A stretch of DNA of 38,522 nucleotides, from NCBI GenBank assembly GCA_027065045.1, contig JAMOOX010000092.1, positions 1 through 38,522 of the forward strand, in the 5' to 3' direction. The DNA is from Campylobacteraceae bacterium. Its GTDB lineage: Bacteria; Campylobacterota; Campylobacteria; Campylobacterales; Sulfurovaceae. The position numbers and the translations under genes were made by a program. Shown piece by piece: positions 1-8,228 of this stretch. The notes below the pieces were generated by a model. It was not told where the DNA came from. It saw only the letters and a list, made by a program, of their open reading frames with translations, and made no database searches. Position 1 is the stretch's first letter, and each line of letters opens with the position of its first letter.

Positions 1-70
1 TTTTAGGGTTTTATTTATTATTCGTATTTTAGCCTAGTTTAGCTTAAAGTAGAATGATATATAGATTTAG

Positions 71-199
71 CTAGGCACTACAATAATTTAGAGCTTTAAC
101 TTTCCTTAGTGGGTGGGGATTTAGTCGTTGCTTAAGGAAGGTTTGGGGCGAAGTCGGGAAAACTAGTGGTTTTTTTCTGTAGGGTGGGTGAAACCCACC
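71..199. repeat. Dispersed intergenic repeat block with terminal hairpin
   Basis: The non-coding stretch downstream of dnaG contains three recognisable pieces. CTAGGCACTACAA at 71-83 is repeated exactly at 38456-38468. TTTGGGGCGAAGTCGGGAA at 142-160 occurs as its exact reverse complement at 38396-38414. A GGTGGGT-GAA-ACCCACC hairpin lies at 183-199. A further imperfect pairing (TTCCTTA 102-108 with TAAGGAA 133-139) suggests the block can fold. The hairpin has no T-run on the dnaG (minus) side, so it is not a convincing intrinsic terminator for that gene. Bases 1-70 and 200-227 show nothing I can assign. A REP/MITE-like identity is inference. Confidence 0.6.
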
Positions 200-227
200 A
201 TTATATTATATTAAAAATCCTTAATTA

Positions 228-1871
228 TCAAACCAACTCACCTTTTTTAAGTCTAGGTATTATATCTACTCTTAATTTACGAATTAAAAAACTCTTTTTA
301 TCATAAGCGATACTATTATCTCTTCCTATAGATATAATTTTTTGTTGGCACTCTTTTAGTTTGAGATTGATTAGGCTTTTTTGTAGTTCATCTTCACTCA
401 TTGTAGTAAGTTCTTCATCTATTAATAGTCCCATTAGATTAGGATTATCAAGTTCTCCTTTGAGGACAATATCTAATAAGTTTTTATGAGATATAAATAG
501 ATTACTAGAGATAGTATCTATTAGATTATCTATTAATGATGGTATCTCTATTAGGGTTTTAATTATACTAAGTTCTGTAATATCCTCTTTTTTTATTTTT
601 GTAATTTTGGGAGTATTTGAGGTCTCTTTTGGTATTTGATTTGTGATAATATTAGAAGAGATTGATAAAATAGATGCTACTTTTGGTAGATATGATTCTC
701 TTACAATTGGGCTAAGAGTATGTAAATATCTATTTATCTCATTAAATGCTTTCTCTTTTTCTATTGGATTATTTATATCATAATTTTGTGCCATCTTCTC
801 TATTACAAAACTTATAAACTTTTTGGGAGTTCTTAGGATTTTGGCTACTTCATCTGCTTTGCCATTGGCTATCATATCAGCAGGGTCTAACCCATCTCTA
901 AATAGTACTATTCCACCATCAAATCCACTAGCACTTAACATTTGAGATGCTCTAAAACCTGCCTCTAATCCTGCCTTATCTCCATCATAAGCCAATATAA
1001 TTTGAGGTTCTCCTTTTCTAAGAAGTGGGATATGTTCATTTGTAAGTGCAGTCCCTAGTGTGGCTACACTCTCTTTAAATCCTGCTTGATGAAACATTAT
1101 TACATCTAAATATCCCTCACATATAATAATTCTTTTATCTCTATATATTTTATCTTTGGCTCTGTGATAACCATATAAAACTCTTGATTTATTAAATAGT
1201 TTTGTTTGAGGAGAGTTTATATATTTAGCAGGGTGATTAGATATAGTCCTACCACCAAACCCAATTAGATTAGCATTTGATGAGTATATTGGAAATGTTA
1301 TTCGCTCAACTAATCTAGCATAAGGAGAGCCATTATCTCCAATAGCTACGACTCCTACATCTTGAGCTTTTGGAAGAGGTAGCATTGAGGAGTTTAAAAA
1401 GTTTATAACACTACTACTATTACCTACAAATCCCAATCCAAACTCCTCTATAGAACTACTATAAACTCCTCTATCTTGTAGATATTTTTTGGCATTTTTA
1501 TTTAAGTCTAAATTTTTGATATAAAATTTTTCAATTGCCTCTAATACTCTTTTGGACTCTCCAAAATCTCCTTGACCTTTGGTATATTCTAATGAGAAAT
1601 TATATGAAGATGCTAATTTTTCTATCGCTTCTGGGTAGTTTAACTTCTCATAATCCATCACAAATTTTATGCTATCCCCACCAACTCCACACCCAAAACA
1701 GTGAAAAATCTGCTTAGAGGGGCTTACCACAAAACTTGCTGTTTTTTCTCCGTGAAAGGGGCAGTTTGCTTTGAAATTTGCCCCTGCTTTTTTGAGTTCT
1801 AAATAGTTACCTATTACATCTACAATATCTAGGCTACTCTTAAGAGTCTCTATTGAGTTTTGAGAAATCAT
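228..1871 (-). CDS. dnaG: DNA primase
   Basis: DnaG synthesises the short RNA primers that start Okazaki fragments at the replication fork, working with the DnaB helicase. The 547-residue product has the N-terminal CHC2 zinc-binding domain (C37, H40, C58, C61) and a central Toprim catalytic domain with the EGYLDV motif (E252) and the acidic DGD motif (D296, D298). The C-terminal helicase-interaction region is weakly conserved. The length is slightly short of the E. coli protein (581) but normal for this phylum. The ATG overlaps the stop of the upstream 65-codon gene by one base (TAATG on the minus strand), so translation is probably coupled. Function is clear from motifs. Confidence 0.97.
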   Translation of the reverse strand: MISQNSIETLKSSLDIVDVIGNYLELKKAGANFKANCPFHGEKTASFVVSPSKQIFHCFGCGVGGDSIKFVMDYEKLNYPEAIEKLASSYNFSLEYTKGQGDFGESKRVLEAIEKFYIKNLDLNKNAKKYLQDRGVYSSSIEEFGLGFVGNSSSVINFLNSSMLPLPKAQDVGVVAIGDNGSPYARLVERITFPIYSSNANLIGFGGRTISNHPAKYINSPQTKLFNKSRVLYGYHRAKDKIYRDKRIIICEGYLDVIMFHQAGFKESVATLGTALTNEHIPLLRKGEPQIILAYDGDKAGLEAGFRASQMLSASGFDGGIVLFRDGLDPADMIANGKADEVAKILRTPKKFISFVIEKMAQNYDINNPIEKEKAFNEINRYLHTLSPIVRESYLPKVASILSISSNIITNQIPKETSNTPKITKIKKEDITELSIIKTLIEIPSLIDNLIDTISSNLFISHKNLLDIVLKGELDNPNLMGLLIDEELTTMSEDELQKSLINLKLKECQQKIISIGRDNSIAYDKKSFLIRKLRVDIIPRLKKGELV

Positions 1872-2068
1872 TAATCTTCTTGTGCTTCTAATTCTCTAAT
1901 TTTAGCTTTTGCACTCCGTACTCTTGTTTTATATAGTTCTATATCATCTTCAATTAATATCTCTTCGCTCTCATCAAAAGCATTTTCATACTCCTCTTGT
2001 GCCTTTTTATATTTAGCTAAATTTATTTGGGCATACTCTTTTAACTCTTCTAAACTCATATTTTGCAT
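1871..2068 (-). CDS. Small acidic coiled-coil protein coupled to dnaG
   Basis: I do not recognise a named family. The 65-residue product is highly charged and predicted helical throughout: it starts MQNMSLEELKEYAQ, has heptad-like spacing of Leu/Ile/Tyr, an acidic centre (EESEEILIEDD-like composition near residues 33-42) and a K/R-rich C-terminal helix, so a short coiled coil is likely. No signal peptide or membrane segment is visible. It has an AAGGAT ribosome site and its stop codon overlaps the dnaG start, so the two are co-transcribed and probably co-translated. A role linked to primase is only inference from this arrangement. Confidence 0.75.
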   Translation of the reverse strand: MQNMSLEELKEYAQINLAKYKKAQEEYENAFDESEEILIEDDIELYKTRVRSAKAKIRELEAQED

Positions 2069-2085
2069 ATATATCCTTTTTTGTT

Positions 2086-2091
2086 ATTATA
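2086..2091 (-). promoter_or_regulatory. Candidate -10 for the small gene-dnaG operon
   Basis: TATAAT on the minus strand lies 18-23 bases before the ATG at 2068, with an AAGGAT ribosome site between. No -35 match is seen at 17 nt. In so AT-rich a genome this hexamer occurs often by chance. Confidence 0.35.
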
Positions 2092-2123
2092 CTAACTTTT
2101 TTATTTTGAATTTAATATTTCTT

Positions 2124-2651
2124 CTAAAAGAGAGTAGAAAAATCCACACTTGTACTACACTCATTAGATAACTCAAATCTATATATATCATCTTTTGTAG
2201 CTTTTTTTATTAGTTGATACTCCCCATCAATAAGTCTAAATATATCACTTATTTCACTATTTGGTTCAAGTATAATATAAAACTCTACCCTCTCTTTTTC
2301 ATATAATTTAAATTTAGTTGTTACATCTTTAAAAGCAGTAGCTTTGAATAATACTTCTACTATAATAGGAGGAGTTTTTGAAAAAAACTGTTTATCTGTA
2401 TCTTCACAAAATATTGCTACATTTGGTTGGACAGTAGTATTATCATTGACTTTCCAATCAACAGGAGAGATATATACCTCACAATTTTTATCTAATTCTC
2501 TCCAAATATGACTTACTACTCTTTGATATTTTGGATATGGGGCTGGGGACATAGAGTAGGCTATCCCATCAATAAGTTCCCATCTTCCCTCCCACTCTTT
2601 ATAATCTTGATATGTATAGTGTTGAAAATTCTCATATTTTAAAATGGCCAT
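2124..2651 (-). CDS. Uma2 family (DUF820) endonuclease-fold protein
   Basis: The 175-residue product matches the Uma2/DUF820 family of PD-(D/E)XK-fold proteins, which are common in cyanobacteria and scattered in other bacteria and have no settled biological role. Family hallmarks are visible in order: the N-terminal WELIDG segment (about 24-29), the 'QPN' strand (75-77) that corresponds to the usual P-D pair, the PPIIVEV strand with the acidic E99, then D109, K113 and Y117, and the EFYIILEP strand. The family's catalytic Asp after Pro is Asn here (N77), so nuclease activity is doubtful. An AAAAGGAG ribosome site fixes the start. It is monocistronic and flanked by unrelated genes. Confidence 0.85.
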   Translation of the reverse strand: MAILKYENFQHYTYQDYKEWEGRWELIDGIAYSMSPAPYPKYQRVVSHIWRELDKNCEVYISPVDWKVNDNTTVQPNVAIFCEDTDKQFFSKTPPIIVEVLFKATAFKDVTTKFKLYEKERVEFYIILEPNSEISDIFRLIDGEYQLIKKATKDDIYRFELSNECSTSVDFSTLF

Positions 2652-2689
2652 AATATACTCCTTTTATAGTATTATATTATTTATTAGTT

Positions 2690-4132
2690 TTACAAAGCCT
2701 CTCTATCAAGCTCACCACTTTTAAGCTTTGCCATATAATCATCTAAATATCCTCTTACATCACCTGAAAGAATAAATAGTCCTAAAATATTAGGTAGTGC
2801 CATACTCAAAATCAACATAAAACTAAAATCTACCATAATATCTGTACTAACAACAGAAGCTACTATAATAAAGCTTAAAAACATTATTTTATATAAAATA
2901 GCACTTTTACTACCAAATAGATATATCCATGCTCTCTCTCCATAGTATGACCATGAGATAAGTGTAGAGAATGCAAATAGTACTATTGATATTGATAATA
3001 TTGCAGGAAACCAACTAATTACAGTACCATAAGCTACAGATGTAAGAGCCGCTCCTTGTTTTGCTTCTATTAATGCACCATATCCATTTACAGGATCATA
3101 AACGCCTGTAATAATGATAACTAAAGCAGTCATAGTACAGATTATCACTGTATCAATAAATGGCTCATAGAGTGCTACCATTCCTTGTCTTACGGGATAT
3201 TTTACTCTTGCAGGTGCGTGAGCGATTGGTGCTGAACCTAGTCCTGCTTCACTAGAGAATACTGCTCTTTGAAAACCTTGAATAATTACACCAACTACTC
3301 CACCTGTTACAGCAGTTGGATTAAATGCTTCGCTAAATATTAGATAAAAGGCATGTGGTATGTGTTGGAAATTAACTGCCAAAATCCAAAGAGATGCAGA
3401 TATATATATAATAACCATAATAGGAACGATTTTTTCAGTAGTATGAGCAATCCTATGAATTCCTCCAATTATTACACTTCCTGTAAGAATTACAAATATT
3501 ATTCCAAAGACTATTCCATTATCAGCAAAAAATGGTATTTCAGATGATACGGCACTAAGTGCTTGTGATACTTGAAATGTATTTCCTCCACCAATAGCTC
3601 CACCTATCATAAATATAGCAAAAACTATAGCTAATACTTTACCACTTTTAGCCCAACCTTTTGATGCTAATCCACGAGATAGATACTCCATTCCTCCACC
3701 CATTACAGTTCCATCTGGCAAAAAATTACGATATTGTAGTGATAATGTAACTTCTGTAAATTTGAGTGTCATTCCCAAAAATCCTGCAATAATCATCCAA
3801 AAGGTAGCACCTGCCCCACCAATTGATATAGCAATTGCAACTCCTGCTATATTTCCTAGCCCAACAGTAGCAGAGAGTGCTGTAGTAAGTGATTGAAAGG
3901 GTGTAATATCACCTTTATCATCTTTGGTTCTATATTTACCTTGAATAATTTTAAGAGAGTGAGAAAAAACTCTTACATTAATAAATTTCATTTTAATAGT
4001 AAGGTATAGACCACCAATTACCAACCAAGCTACCAAAAATGGTATAGTTGTATTAGCTACACTTCCAAATAGAATATCAAAAAAGAGAACAGATTCTAAA
4101 ACTCCTGTGATTGATTGAAAAAATTCATTCAT
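2690..4132 (-). CDS. Alanine/glycine:cation symporter (AgcS family)
   Basis: This 480-residue inner-membrane protein belongs to the AgcS (alanine or glycine:cation symporter, SSS-like LeuT fold) family, which imports D/L-alanine or glycine with Na+ or H+. The diagnostic segment SLTTALSATVGLGNIAGVA lies at 81-99, and a second signature (FQRAVFSSEAGLGSAPIAHA) lies mid-protein. About ten to eleven hydrophobic segments are visible, with a charged cytoplasmic C-terminus. Length fits the family. The ATG follows a GGAG ribosome site. The gene stands alone, just upstream of and divergent from the first tRNA cluster. The exact substrate cannot be decided from sequence. Confidence 0.93.
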   Translation of the reverse strand: MNEFFQSITGVLESVLFFDILFGSVANTTIPFLVAWLVIGGLYLTIKMKFINVRVFSHSLKIIQGKYRTKDDKGDITPFQSLTTALSATVGLGNIAGVAIAISIGGAGATFWMIIAGFLGMTLKFTEVTLSLQYRNFLPDGTVMGGGMEYLSRGLASKGWAKSGKVLAIVFAIFMIGGAIGGGNTFQVSQALSAVSSEIPFFADNGIVFGIIFVILTGSVIIGGIHRIAHTTEKIVPIMVIIYISASLWILAVNFQHIPHAFYLIFSEAFNPTAVTGGVVGVIIQGFQRAVFSSEAGLGSAPIAHAPARVKYPVRQGMVALYEPFIDTVIICTMTALVIIITGVYDPVNGYGALIEAKQGAALTSVAYGTVISWFPAILSISIVLFAFSTLISWSYYGERAWIYLFGSKSAILYKIMFLSFIIVASVVSTDIMVDFSFMLILSMALPNILGLFILSGDVRGYLDDYMAKLKSGELDREAL

Positions 4133-4211
4133 AAAAACTCCATAATTAGGTTATATTTAACATCATTTTATAAAAAAATAATCTTTTTTTGCTTAATCTC
4201 TATAAAAACTC

Positions 4212-4240
4212 TTGACTTTTTTATATTTTTTGATTATAAT
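4212..4240 (+). promoter_or_regulatory. Sigma-70 promoter of the first tRNA cluster
   Basis: TTGACT at 4212-4217 and TATAAT at 4235-4240 are separated by exactly 17 bases. The first tRNA (Pro) begins 28 bases after the -10 box. This near-consensus -35/-10 pair is unusual in a phylum whose promoters often lack a clear -35, and fits strong stable-RNA transcription of the five tRNAs. Confidence 0.85.
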
Positions 4241-4268
4241 TGCATTCCGATTTAGTAAAATCGTGTTT

Positions 4269-4345
4269 CGGAGTGTAGCGCAGTCTGGTAGCGCACCTGG
4301 TTTGGGACCAGGGGGTCGAAGGTTCGAGTCCTTTCACTCCGACCA
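4269..4345 (+). tRNA. tRNA-Pro (anticodon UGG)
   Basis: The full cloverleaf is readable: acceptor CGGAGTG pairs with CACTCCG, the anticodon loop is TTTGGGA giving UGG, and the TTCGAGT T-loop is followed by an encoded CCA (4343-4345). It is first in a five-tRNA transcript. Confidence 0.97.
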
Positions 4346-4385
4346 TTAAAATAATAATAAATAAGTAATAAACGCTAATGTCTGT

Positions 4386-4462
4386 GGTGGATGTAGCTCA
4401 GTTGGTAGAGCCCTGGTTTGTGGTGCCGGTTGTCGCGGGTTCGAGCCCCGTCGTCCACCCCA
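4386..4462 (+). tRNA. tRNA-His (anticodon GUG)
   Basis: Acceptor GTGGATG (4387-4393) pairs with CGTCCAC, with the histidine-specific extra G at -1 (4386) facing discriminator C73 (4459). The anticodon loop TTGTGGT gives GUG. CCA is encoded at 4460-4462. The G-1:C73 pair is the identity element for HisRS. Confidence 0.97.
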
Positions 4463-4482
4463 TAATAATTGGAACAGTTGGA

Positions 4483-4559
4483 GCGCTAGTGGCTCAACTG
4501 GATAGAGCATCAGACTTCGGATCTGAGGGTTAGGGGTTCAAGTCCTCTCTGGCGTACCA
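4483..4559 (+). tRNA. tRNA-Arg (anticodon UCG)
   Basis: Acceptor GCGCTAG pairs with CTGGCGT (with G-U pairs at the first and fifth positions). The anticodon arm TCAGA-CTTCGGA-TCTGA gives UCG. A discriminator A and encoded CCA end the gene. Confidence 0.96.
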
Positions 4560-4582
4560 TTTATTACTATTTAAAAATTTGT

Positions 4583-4659
4583 GCATCCATAGCTCAGCTG
4601 GATAGAGCATCGCCCTTCTAAGGCGAGGGTCTTAGGTTCGAATCCTAATGGATGTACCA
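4583..4659 (+). tRNA. tRNA-Arg (anticodon UCU)
   Basis: Acceptor GCATCCA pairs with TGGATGT. The anticodon arm TCGCC-CTTCTAA-GGCGA gives UCU, which reads AGA, by far the commonest arginine codon in the genes of this window. CCA is encoded at 4657-4659. Confidence 0.97.
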
Positions 4660-4704
4660 CTTAAGTTTTATTATGATATAATAAACTTTAACTTACAATT
4701 ATAT

Positions 4705-4789
4705 GCGGATGTGGTGAAATTGGTATACACGCCAGACTTAGGATCTGGTGCTTCACGGCGTGGAGGTTCGAGTCCTCTCATCCGCACCA
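4705..4789 (+). tRNA. tRNA-Leu (anticodon UAG)
   Basis: This is a class II tRNA of 85 nt with a long variable arm. Acceptor GCGGATG pairs with CATCCGC, the anticodon arm CCAGA-CTTAGGA-TCTGG gives UAG, and CCA is encoded. It ends the five-gene cluster. No terminator hairpin is visible in the 83 bases that follow. Confidence 0.97.
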
Positions 4790-4841
4790 ACTCAAAAATT
4801 AAACTTACAAATTAAAGTCAATCTATCTTTTTATAAATTTT

Positions 4842-4850
4842 TGTTATAAT
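4842..4850 (+). promoter_or_regulatory. Extended -10 promoter for the response regulator gene
   Basis: TGTTATAAT forms an extended -10 element (TGn plus a perfect hexamer) 22 bases before the ATG at 4873. No -35 match is seen. An AAAGGA ribosome site lies between. Confidence 0.6.
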
Positions 4851-4872
4851 ATATACTATAAAAGGAATAATT

Positions 4873-5763
4873 ATGAATGATGATTTAACCATTCTTTATG
4901 TTGAAGATGAAGATGGCATAAGAAAACAGTTAACACGATTTTTAGAATATTTTTCATCTTCATTATATTTAGCTTCTAATGGCAAAGAGGGATTGGAATT
5001 ATATAAAGAGTATAATCCTGATATAGTTATTTCAGATATTAAAATGCCAATTATGAATGGTATAGATATGGTTAAAAATATAAAAAATATAAATCCAAAA
5101 CAGCATATAATTTTTATAACTGCTCATAGTGAGAGTCAATTTTTTATTGATGCTATTGATATGCATGTTGATGGGTATATTTTAAAACCTATTAGCTTAG
5201 ATAAGTTAGAAAATAAATTAGAAGATATAAAAGAACATATAAAATTAAAAGAGTATTATATTGCACACCAGCAAGAGTTAGAAAATAGAGCATATAGAGA
5301 TGGACTTACACAAGTATATAATCGCAGATATTTTGAAGAAGCGTTTGATAGAGAGATAGCAAGGTATCAACGAGAAGATAGACCTTTGAGTATATTTATG
5401 TTAGATATAGATAAATTTAAAAATATCAATGATAATTATGGGCATCAAATAGGTGATGAGATATTAAAAGGATTGGTGCATATTATAAAAAATAATATTA
5501 GAGCAATAGATATATTTGCACGATGGGGAGGAGAGGAGTTTGTCTGTATCTTGCCAAATACAATACGCAAAGATGCTATATTAGTAGCCCAACATTTAAG
5601 AGAAATTATAGAAAAACATAATTTTATAGATAATATTAGTGTTACTTGCAGTTTTGGAGTAGCAGAATTTAATCAAGAAGATACTAAAGAGTCTATAGTT
5701 AAAAGAGTAGATAAAGCATTATATCTTGCCAAAGAGGGCGGTAGAAATAGAGTAGAGATATAG
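4873..5763 (+). CDS. Response regulator with GGDEF diguanylate cyclase output
   Basis: This 296-residue cytoplasmic protein is a two-component response regulator that should make cyclic di-GMP from two GTP when phosphorylated. The N-terminal receiver domain has the acidic pair near residues 11-13, phospho-acceptor D55, T83 and K105. A short linker helix leads to a GGDEF domain from about 140, with the intact active-site loop GGEEF at 219-223. An RxxD product-inhibition site (R210, D213) stands five residues before it, so feedback inhibition is likely. It is followed after three bases by a sensor kinase gene that is probably its partner. That kinase gene is interrupted, so the input may now be lost or altered. 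Confidence 0.95.
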   Translation: MNDDLTILYVEDEDGIRKQLTRFLEYFSSSLYLASNGKEGLELYKEYNPDIVISDIKMPIMNGIDMVKNIKNINPKQHIIFITAHSESQFFIDAIDMHVDGYILKPISLDKLENKLEDIKEHIKLKEYYIAHQQELENRAYRDGLTQVYNRRYFEEAFDREIARYQREDRPLSIFMLDIDKFKNINDNYGHQIGDEILKGLVHIIKNNIRAIDIFARWGGEEFVCILPNTIRKDAILVAQHLREIIEKHNFIDNISVTCSFGVAEFNQEDTKESIVKRVDKALYLAKEGGRNRVEI

Positions 5764-5766
5764 GCT

Positions 5767-7542
5767 ATGAATAAAAATATTATTATTTTGGTCATATTTA
5801 TTTTTCTTACTATTAATGGAGTAGTTTATAAAGTAACAAGTATAAATGCACAAGAGAGAATAGATATGGCAATTCATGATAGTATGAAAATGTTAAAAAC
5901 TCATTATGAGATACTTCTTCATACACAGAAATTAACAGCTAATGCATTATATAGTTTTACAGTTGAAGATGAAAAGTTTATAGATATATTATCACAAGCT
6001 AGATATGCTTCAAAAGATAGACAAAATACTCTTAGAGAAGAGATGAAAAAGCTTTTATACAAGAGATATGAGAGAGCAAAAATAAAAGGTGTATTACAGT
6101 ATCATTTTATTTTTCCTAATAATGTCGTATTTCTAAGAATGCATAAACCTAGTAAGTTTGGAGATGACCTCACATATATCAGAGATGATTTTAGATATAC
6201 AAATCAAACAAAAAAGGCTATAAGAGGATTTACACAAGGAAGAACATCCCATGGCTTTAGAAATACTTTTCCTATATTTGATAAAAATGGTACTCATATT
6301 GGAGCTATGGAAATATCTTTTAAGAGTGAAGATTTTCAAAATTATTTAACCAAAATAAGTCATATCCATACACATTTTTTAGTAAATAAAAGTATCTTTG
6401 ATTCTAAATCTTGGAAGAGAGATAGTATGATTTTGAAATATTCGCAAAGTGCAGAATATAAAGATTGTATGATAGCCATTACAAAAAACCACTCTAAAAA
6501 GCAGTGTATTGATAATAATATCAAAAGATTAAAAGAGATAAGAGATATTATAGATAGTGGTATTAAAAAAGGTGAAAATTTTAGTTCTTATATTACTGAT
6601 GATGATAGTACAATAATAGTATCATTTTTAGCAATTAAAAATATTAAACATAAAACAGTAGCATGGTTAGTATCTTATAAAGAGAATGAGTTTATAAAGT
6701 TTACTATTAATGCACTCTTTTATATTAGATTTTTTACTTTTATATTTACTTTGATTATCTTATATTTTATTATTTTACAGATAGAGGCAAAAGAGGAGTT
6801 GAAATCTCTACAAAAAGACCTTGAAAGAAAAGTAACTAATGCTTTAAAAGAAAATCTTAAACAGCAAGAGATACTACAATATCAAAATAAATTAGCATCA
6901 ATGGGAGAGATGATAGGTGCAATAGCTCATCAATGGAGACAACCTTTAAATGAGTTAGGGCTTAGTATTCAAAATCTAAAATATGATTATAAATCAAACT
7001 TAATAGATGAAAAGTTTATAAAAGAGTTTATATAGTATAATAAAAAAACAATAATGTTTATGAGTAGAACGATTGATGATTTTAGGAATTTTTTTAGGAT
7101 AGATAAAAATAGAGAGAACTTCAAAGTAAAAGATGCCACAAAATCTGTAATTATTATGTTATCAGCACAACTTAAAAGTAATGGTATAACTATTAATATT
7201 AATGGAGATGAGTTTTTATATAATGGACTTAAACGAGAATATCAACAAGTCATACTTAATATTATAAATAATGCAAAAGATGTACTTATCTATAATAAAA
7301 TAGAAAATCCTATGATAAATATAGAGTTAAATTCTAATAAAATAATTATATCAGATAACGCTGGAGGAATCCCAAAAAATATTATAGATAGAGTATTTGA
7401 ACCATATTTTACCACCAAAGAACAAGGTAAAGGTACAGGTATGGGATTATATATGTCTAAGATGATAATAGAAGATAATATGAATGGAGAATTAAGCGTT
7501 GTAAATAGTGATAATGGAGCTATATTTATGATAAAACTATAA
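5767..7542 (+). pseudogene. Dual-Cache sensor histidine kinase interrupted by an in-frame TAG
   Basis: One continuous reading frame of 592 codons is broken only by TAG at 7033-7035. Before the stop (422 codons) lie a membrane helix (about 4-22), an extracytoplasmic sensor resembling the dCache_3 domain (FLRMHKPSKFGDD and GTHIGAMEISF motifs), a second membrane helix (about 317-338), a coiled coil and the H-box AIAHQWRQPL with H388. After it, in the same frame, come the second dimerisation helix (FMSRTIDDFRNFF) and an HATPase domain with N, G1 (DNAGGIP) and G2 (GTGMGLY) boxes. The two parts together equal a normal kinase length. A nonsense mutation, readthrough, or an assembly error are all possible. 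The second part has its own ATG at 7054 but no clear ribosome site. Confidence 0.88.
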
Positions 7543-7577
7543 AAAATAAAAAAATATATTTATTTTTATAAAAACCC

Positions 7578-7606
7578 TTGACAAAACTTTTAAATTTGTA
7601 TATAAT
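7578..7606 (+). promoter_or_regulatory. Consensus sigma-70 promoter of the tRNA-tuf operon
   Basis: A perfect TTGACA (7578-7583) and a perfect TATAAT (7601-7606) are 17 bases apart, 39 bases before tRNA-Thr. This is the strongest promoter match in the window and suits a stable-RNA and EF-Tu transcript. Confidence 0.9.
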
Positions 7607-7645
7607 GCCACTCCATTTAGAGTTTGACTCTGAATTGGTAATGGT

Positions 7646-7722
7646 GCTGATGTAGCTCAGCTGGCTAGAGCAGCTGATTTGTAATCAGCAGGTCGGGGGT
7701 TCGAGTCCCTTCATCAGCTCCA
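7646..7722 (+). tRNA. tRNA-Thr (anticodon UGU)
   Basis: Acceptor GCTGATG pairs with CATCAGC. The anticodon arm GCTGA-TTTGTAA-TCAGC gives UGU. CCA is encoded at 7720-7722. It is the first of the Thr-Tyr-Gly-Thr set that precedes tuf in many proteobacteria (compare thrU-tyrU-glyT-thrT-tufB of E. coli). Confidence 0.97.
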
Positions 7723-7772
7723 TAAATATAATTATCAGTGTTTGACCAGTAAAATTAAAATCATAATGAATT

Positions 7773-7857
7773 GGTGGGTTACTCAAGTGGCCAACGAGGG
7801 CGGATTGTAAATCCGCTGACTACGTCTTCGAAGGTTCGAATCCTTCACCCACCACCA
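7773..7857 (+). tRNA. tRNA-Tyr (anticodon GUA)
   Basis: This is a class II tRNA of 85 nt with a long variable arm. Acceptor GGTGGGT pairs with ACCCACC, and the anticodon arm GCGGA-TTGTAAA-TCCGC gives GUA. Discriminator A and encoded CCA follow. Confidence 0.97.
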
Positions 7858-7863
7858 TTATTT

Positions 7864-7939
7864 GCGGGAATAGCTCAGTGGCTAGAGCCCCTGCCTTCCA
7901 AGCAGGATGTCGCGAGTTCGAATCTCGTTTCCCGCTCCA
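7864..7939 (+). tRNA. tRNA-Gly (anticodon UCC)
   Basis: Acceptor GCGGGAA pairs with TTCCCGC. The anticodon arm CCTGC-CTTCCAA-GCAGG gives UCC. CCA is encoded. It lies six bases after tRNA-Tyr, so the two are processed from one precursor. The 130 bases after it (7940-8069) hold nothing I can assign. Confidence 0.97.
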
Positions 7940-8069
7940 TAAGATTATAACTATTAACTGGAAGCTGTGTGAATTGTATTGATAACCTTCAAATAATTTT
8001 TACACACTTACAAAACAAATACTAATAAAACAAATATAAATATAATATACTGTCAATTTTAGACATTAT

Positions 8070-8144
<75 letters not shown>

Positions 8145-8150
8145 GATACT

Positions 8151-8192
8151 ATGGATATAAATTTTACTAGAAATAGTAAGATTTATATCCAT
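8151..8192 (+). other. 19-bp hairpin with GAAA tetraloop between tRNA-Thr and tuf
   Basis: Bases 8151-8169 pair with 8174-8192 without interruption. There is one G-U pair, and the stem closes on a GAAA (GNRA) tetraloop at 8170-8173. No T-run follows, so it is not an ordinary intrinsic terminator. It begins only six bases after the tRNA CCA. A processing site (for example RNase III) that separates the tRNA precursor from the tuf mRNA is a reasonable inference. Confidence 0.8.
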
Positions 8193-8228
8193 ATTGTTAT
8201 GGAGTCTAAAGTAACATTGAGAAAAAAC

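Noticed and set aside
7542-7567. AAAAATAAA/TTTATTTTT inverted repeat after the kinase gene
   Set aside because: A 9-bp stem of only A-T pairs in an AT-rich gap is expected by chance and is too weak for a terminator.
8217-8222. TTGAGA as the -35 of the tuf promoter
   Set aside because: It is only 9 bases from the -10 box, too close for a sigma-70 pair; the extended -10 explains the site better.
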